A DNA stretch of 14,893 nt from Chloroflexota bacterium (lineage in GTDB: Bacteria > Chloroflexota > Dormibacteria > CF-121), in the NCBI GenBank assembly GCA_005881235.1, contig VBEQ01000164.1, positions 1-14,893 on the forward strand, read 5' to 3'. The number at the start of each line of letters is the position of its first letter. Positions within the stretch are counted from its first letter, which is position 1. The position numbers and the translations under genes are program-made. Shown here piece after piece: positions 13,711-14,893 of this stretch. Below the pieces are notes generated by a model that had not been told where the DNA came from, did not search any database, and saw only the letters and a program-made list of their open reading frames with translations.

Positions 13711-13716
13711 TAGGAT
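13711..13716 (+). promoter_or_regulatory. Predicted -10 element of a leaderless LLM-oxidoreductase promoter
   Basis: TAGGAT is followed by exactly six bases and the ATG at 13723. No Shine-Dalgarno is present at a usable distance and no good -35 is seen 16-18 bp upstream. The spacing is the same as at ku, marR and the COG4280 gene. Confidence 0.5.
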
Positions 13717-13722
13717 GCCACG

Positions 13723-14745
13723 ATGAAGCTCGGTCTCAACTTGCCCTACGAGGGCAGCCTCGCGTTTCCCGAAGCGGTCGAGCTCGCTCAACGCGCCGAG
13801 GCGCTCGGCTTCGAATCCGTCTGGATGCCGGAGGCATACGGGACCGATGCCGTCTCCATCCTCGGCGCGCTCGCCGCCCGCACCGAGCGCATCCGGCTCG
13901 GCACCGGAATCGTCAATGTGTTCAGCCGGACGCCCGCTCTCCTGGCGCAGACGGCGGCTACGCTCGATTTGATCTCCGGCGGGCGGTTCATCCTCGGGCT
14001 CGGGACGAGTGGCCACCAGGTGGTGAGCGGCTGGCACGGCATGGCGTTCGATCGACCACTCGTACGCATGCGCGAAACCATCGCCATCGTCCGCCAGGTG
14101 CTTCGGCGCGATCGCCTGATCTTCGAGGGTGAGGTCTTCCGGCTCGACAAGGGCCTCAAGCTCCTGGCCCGGCCGGTGCGCGAGACGGTGCCAATCTATC
14201 TGGCGACGCTCACCCCCGGCGGACTGCGCCTGACCGGTGAGCTCGCCGACGGTTGGATCCCCACGCTCTTCAGTCCGGGCCATATGGATCTCTTCCGCCC
14301 TGAACTCGAGGCGGGCGCAAAGATCTCCGGCCGCTCCCTCGACTCCCTCGCCATCGCTCCGCACGTGCCGGTCAGCATCGATGATGACCGCGCTCGCGCG
14401 CGCGAGGCGCTCAAGCCCTGGGTGGCGTTATACGTGGGTGGCATGGGCTCGCGAACGAAAAATTTCTACAACGACCTCGTCAGCCGCTACGGCTTCGCCG
14501 ACGATGCGCGCACCCTTCAGGACCTCTACCTCGGCGGTAAGCAGCTCGAGGCGATCCGCGGCGTGCCCGATGCGCTGGTCGATGCCATCAGCATTGCCGG
14601 GCCGCCGGCCTACGTTCGCGAACGGCTCGCGGCCTGGGCATCCGCTGGGGTGACGACGTTGCTGGCGAGCGTGCACGGCAAGACGCAGGCGGAGCGGCTG
14701 CGCACGCTCGAGATGCTGGCGGCGGCCGCCGGCGCCGTCGACTAG
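13723..14745 (+). CDS. LLM class flavin/F420-dependent oxidoreductase
   Basis: A 340-residue luciferase-like monooxygenase family protein, most like the F420-dependent subgroup. Features are MKLGLNLPYEGS (1-12), the segment LAQRAEALGFESVWMPEAYGTDAVSILGAL (21-50, first helix and barrel strand), RIRLGTGIVNVFSRTP (57-71), LDLISGGRFILGLGTSGHQV (81-100) and GWHGMAFDRP (103-112), which mark the cofactor pocket in this subgroup. It would be a cytosolic TIM-barrel redox enzyme; the substrate is unknown. F420 use is inferred from the subgroup resemblance, since no F420 biosynthesis genes are in the window. The start is the ATG at 13723, which begins directly with the first barrel strand. The OsmC-like gene follows after 48 bp on the same strand. 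Confidence 0.93.
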   Translation: MKLGLNLPYEGSLAFPEAVELAQRAEALGFESVWMPEAYGTDAVSILGALAARTERIRLGTGIVNVFSRTPALLAQTAATLDLISGGRFILGLGTSGHQVVSGWHGMAFDRPLVRMRETIAIVRQVLRRDRLIFEGEVFRLDKGLKLLARPVRETVPIYLATLTPGGLRLTGELADGWIPTLFSPGHMDLFRPELEAGAKISGRSLDSLAIAPHVPVSIDDDRARAREALKPWVALYVGGMGSRTKNFYNDLVSRYGFADDARTLQDLYLGGKQLEAIRGVPDALVDAISIAGPPAYVRERLAAWASAGVTTLLASVHGKTQAERLRTLEMLAAAAGAVD

Positions 14746-14793
14746 CATCAAGTCAGGACGGCGACAAATTCACGAAAGCGAGGTGGCGCAGAG

Positions 14794-14893
14794 ATGCCCG
14801 TGCGTACAGCGGAAGCCGTATGGCAGAAGTCGCTGCAGGACGGATCGGGAACGATGCGACTTGGGAGCGGCGCCTTCCAGGGAGCGTATTCGT
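14794..14893 (+). CDS. OsmC family peroxiredoxin, N-terminal part (cut by window edge)
   Basis: An ATG at 14794 opens a frame running to the end of the window (33 complete codons). The visible sequence begins MPVRTAEAVWQKSLQDGSG and continues TMRLGSGAFQGAYS, matching the N-terminal beta strands of OsmC-type thiol peroxidases (pattern A.W...L..G.G.....SGA....YS). These act on organic hydroperoxides with two cysteines, which lie beyond the edge here. GAGGTGG (14780-14786) is a suitable ribosome site seven bases upstream. The gene is probably cotranscribed with the LLM oxidoreductase or has its own promoter in the 48-bp gap, where I see no clear -10. Confidence 0.8.
   Translation, partial: MPVRTAEAVWQKSLQDGSGTMRLGSGAFQGAYS

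Noticed and set aside
13435..14364. Minus-strand open frame of 309 codons opposite the LLM oxidoreductase
   Set aside because: Very acidic and basic low-complexity translation, a typical shadow; the plus strand has the complete LLM family.

Overview
The window is a compact, gene-dense stretch of very GC-rich bacterial chromosome, roughly two-thirds G+C by eye. It has a third-position G/C codon bias, intergenic gaps mostly under 90 bp, and many GTG or TTG starts. A Ku end-joining protein, an LLM-class (F420-type) oxidoreductase, a COG4280-type membrane protein, a MEDS sensor domain and apparently leaderless promoters together suggest an uncultured soil or sediment lineage near Chloroflexota, Dormibacterota or Actinomycetota. 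That placement is inference; no rRNA or tRNA gene or phylogenetic marker is present. I see no CRISPR array, transposase, integrase or phage gene.

Layout. (1) 1-2618, minus strand: a rhodanese-like protein, an SDR oxidoreductase, Ku, and a lipoprotein that runs off the left edge. (2) 2619-2697 is a divergent control region carrying a small palindrome and an apparently leaderless marR promoter. (3) marR (plus) converges on a minus-strand set HAD phosphatase > MFS transporter > DedA membrane protein; the MFS gene is broken by a one-base frameshift. (4) mgsA (methylglyoxal synthase, plus) is divergent from the HAD gene and converges on (5), a tightly packed minus-strand set at 6085-10265: COG4280 membrane protein > small two-helix membrane protein > gnd (6-phosphogluconate dehydrogenase) > MEDS-domain sensor > NarL-type histidine kinase. 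Its junctions are 3-nt or 40-nt gaps or 4-nt overlaps. (6) A large FUSC-type membrane protein (plus) is divergent from this set. (7) A tiny ORF and an aldo/keto reductase lie on the minus strand. (8) An LLM-class oxidoreductase and the start of an OsmC-family peroxiredoxin lie on the plus strand and run off the right edge.

How the genes may work together: rhodanese, MarR regulator, SDR, AKR, LLM oxidoreductase, OsmC and methylglyoxal synthase read as a loose neighbourhood for redox and electrophile stress. The COG4280-gnd-MEDS-kinase set looks like one transcription unit joining membrane, pentose-phosphate and signalling functions. No dedicated defence or biosynthetic system is visible.

Most notable signals: a palindromic repeat of about 34 bp occurs twice, once in frame inside Ku and once forming the tail of a tiny ORF. 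Four gene starts share an A/T-rich -10 hexamer exactly six bases before the start codon, indicating leaderless mRNAs. The histidine kinase seems to start at a CTG that overlaps the upstream stop by four bases.
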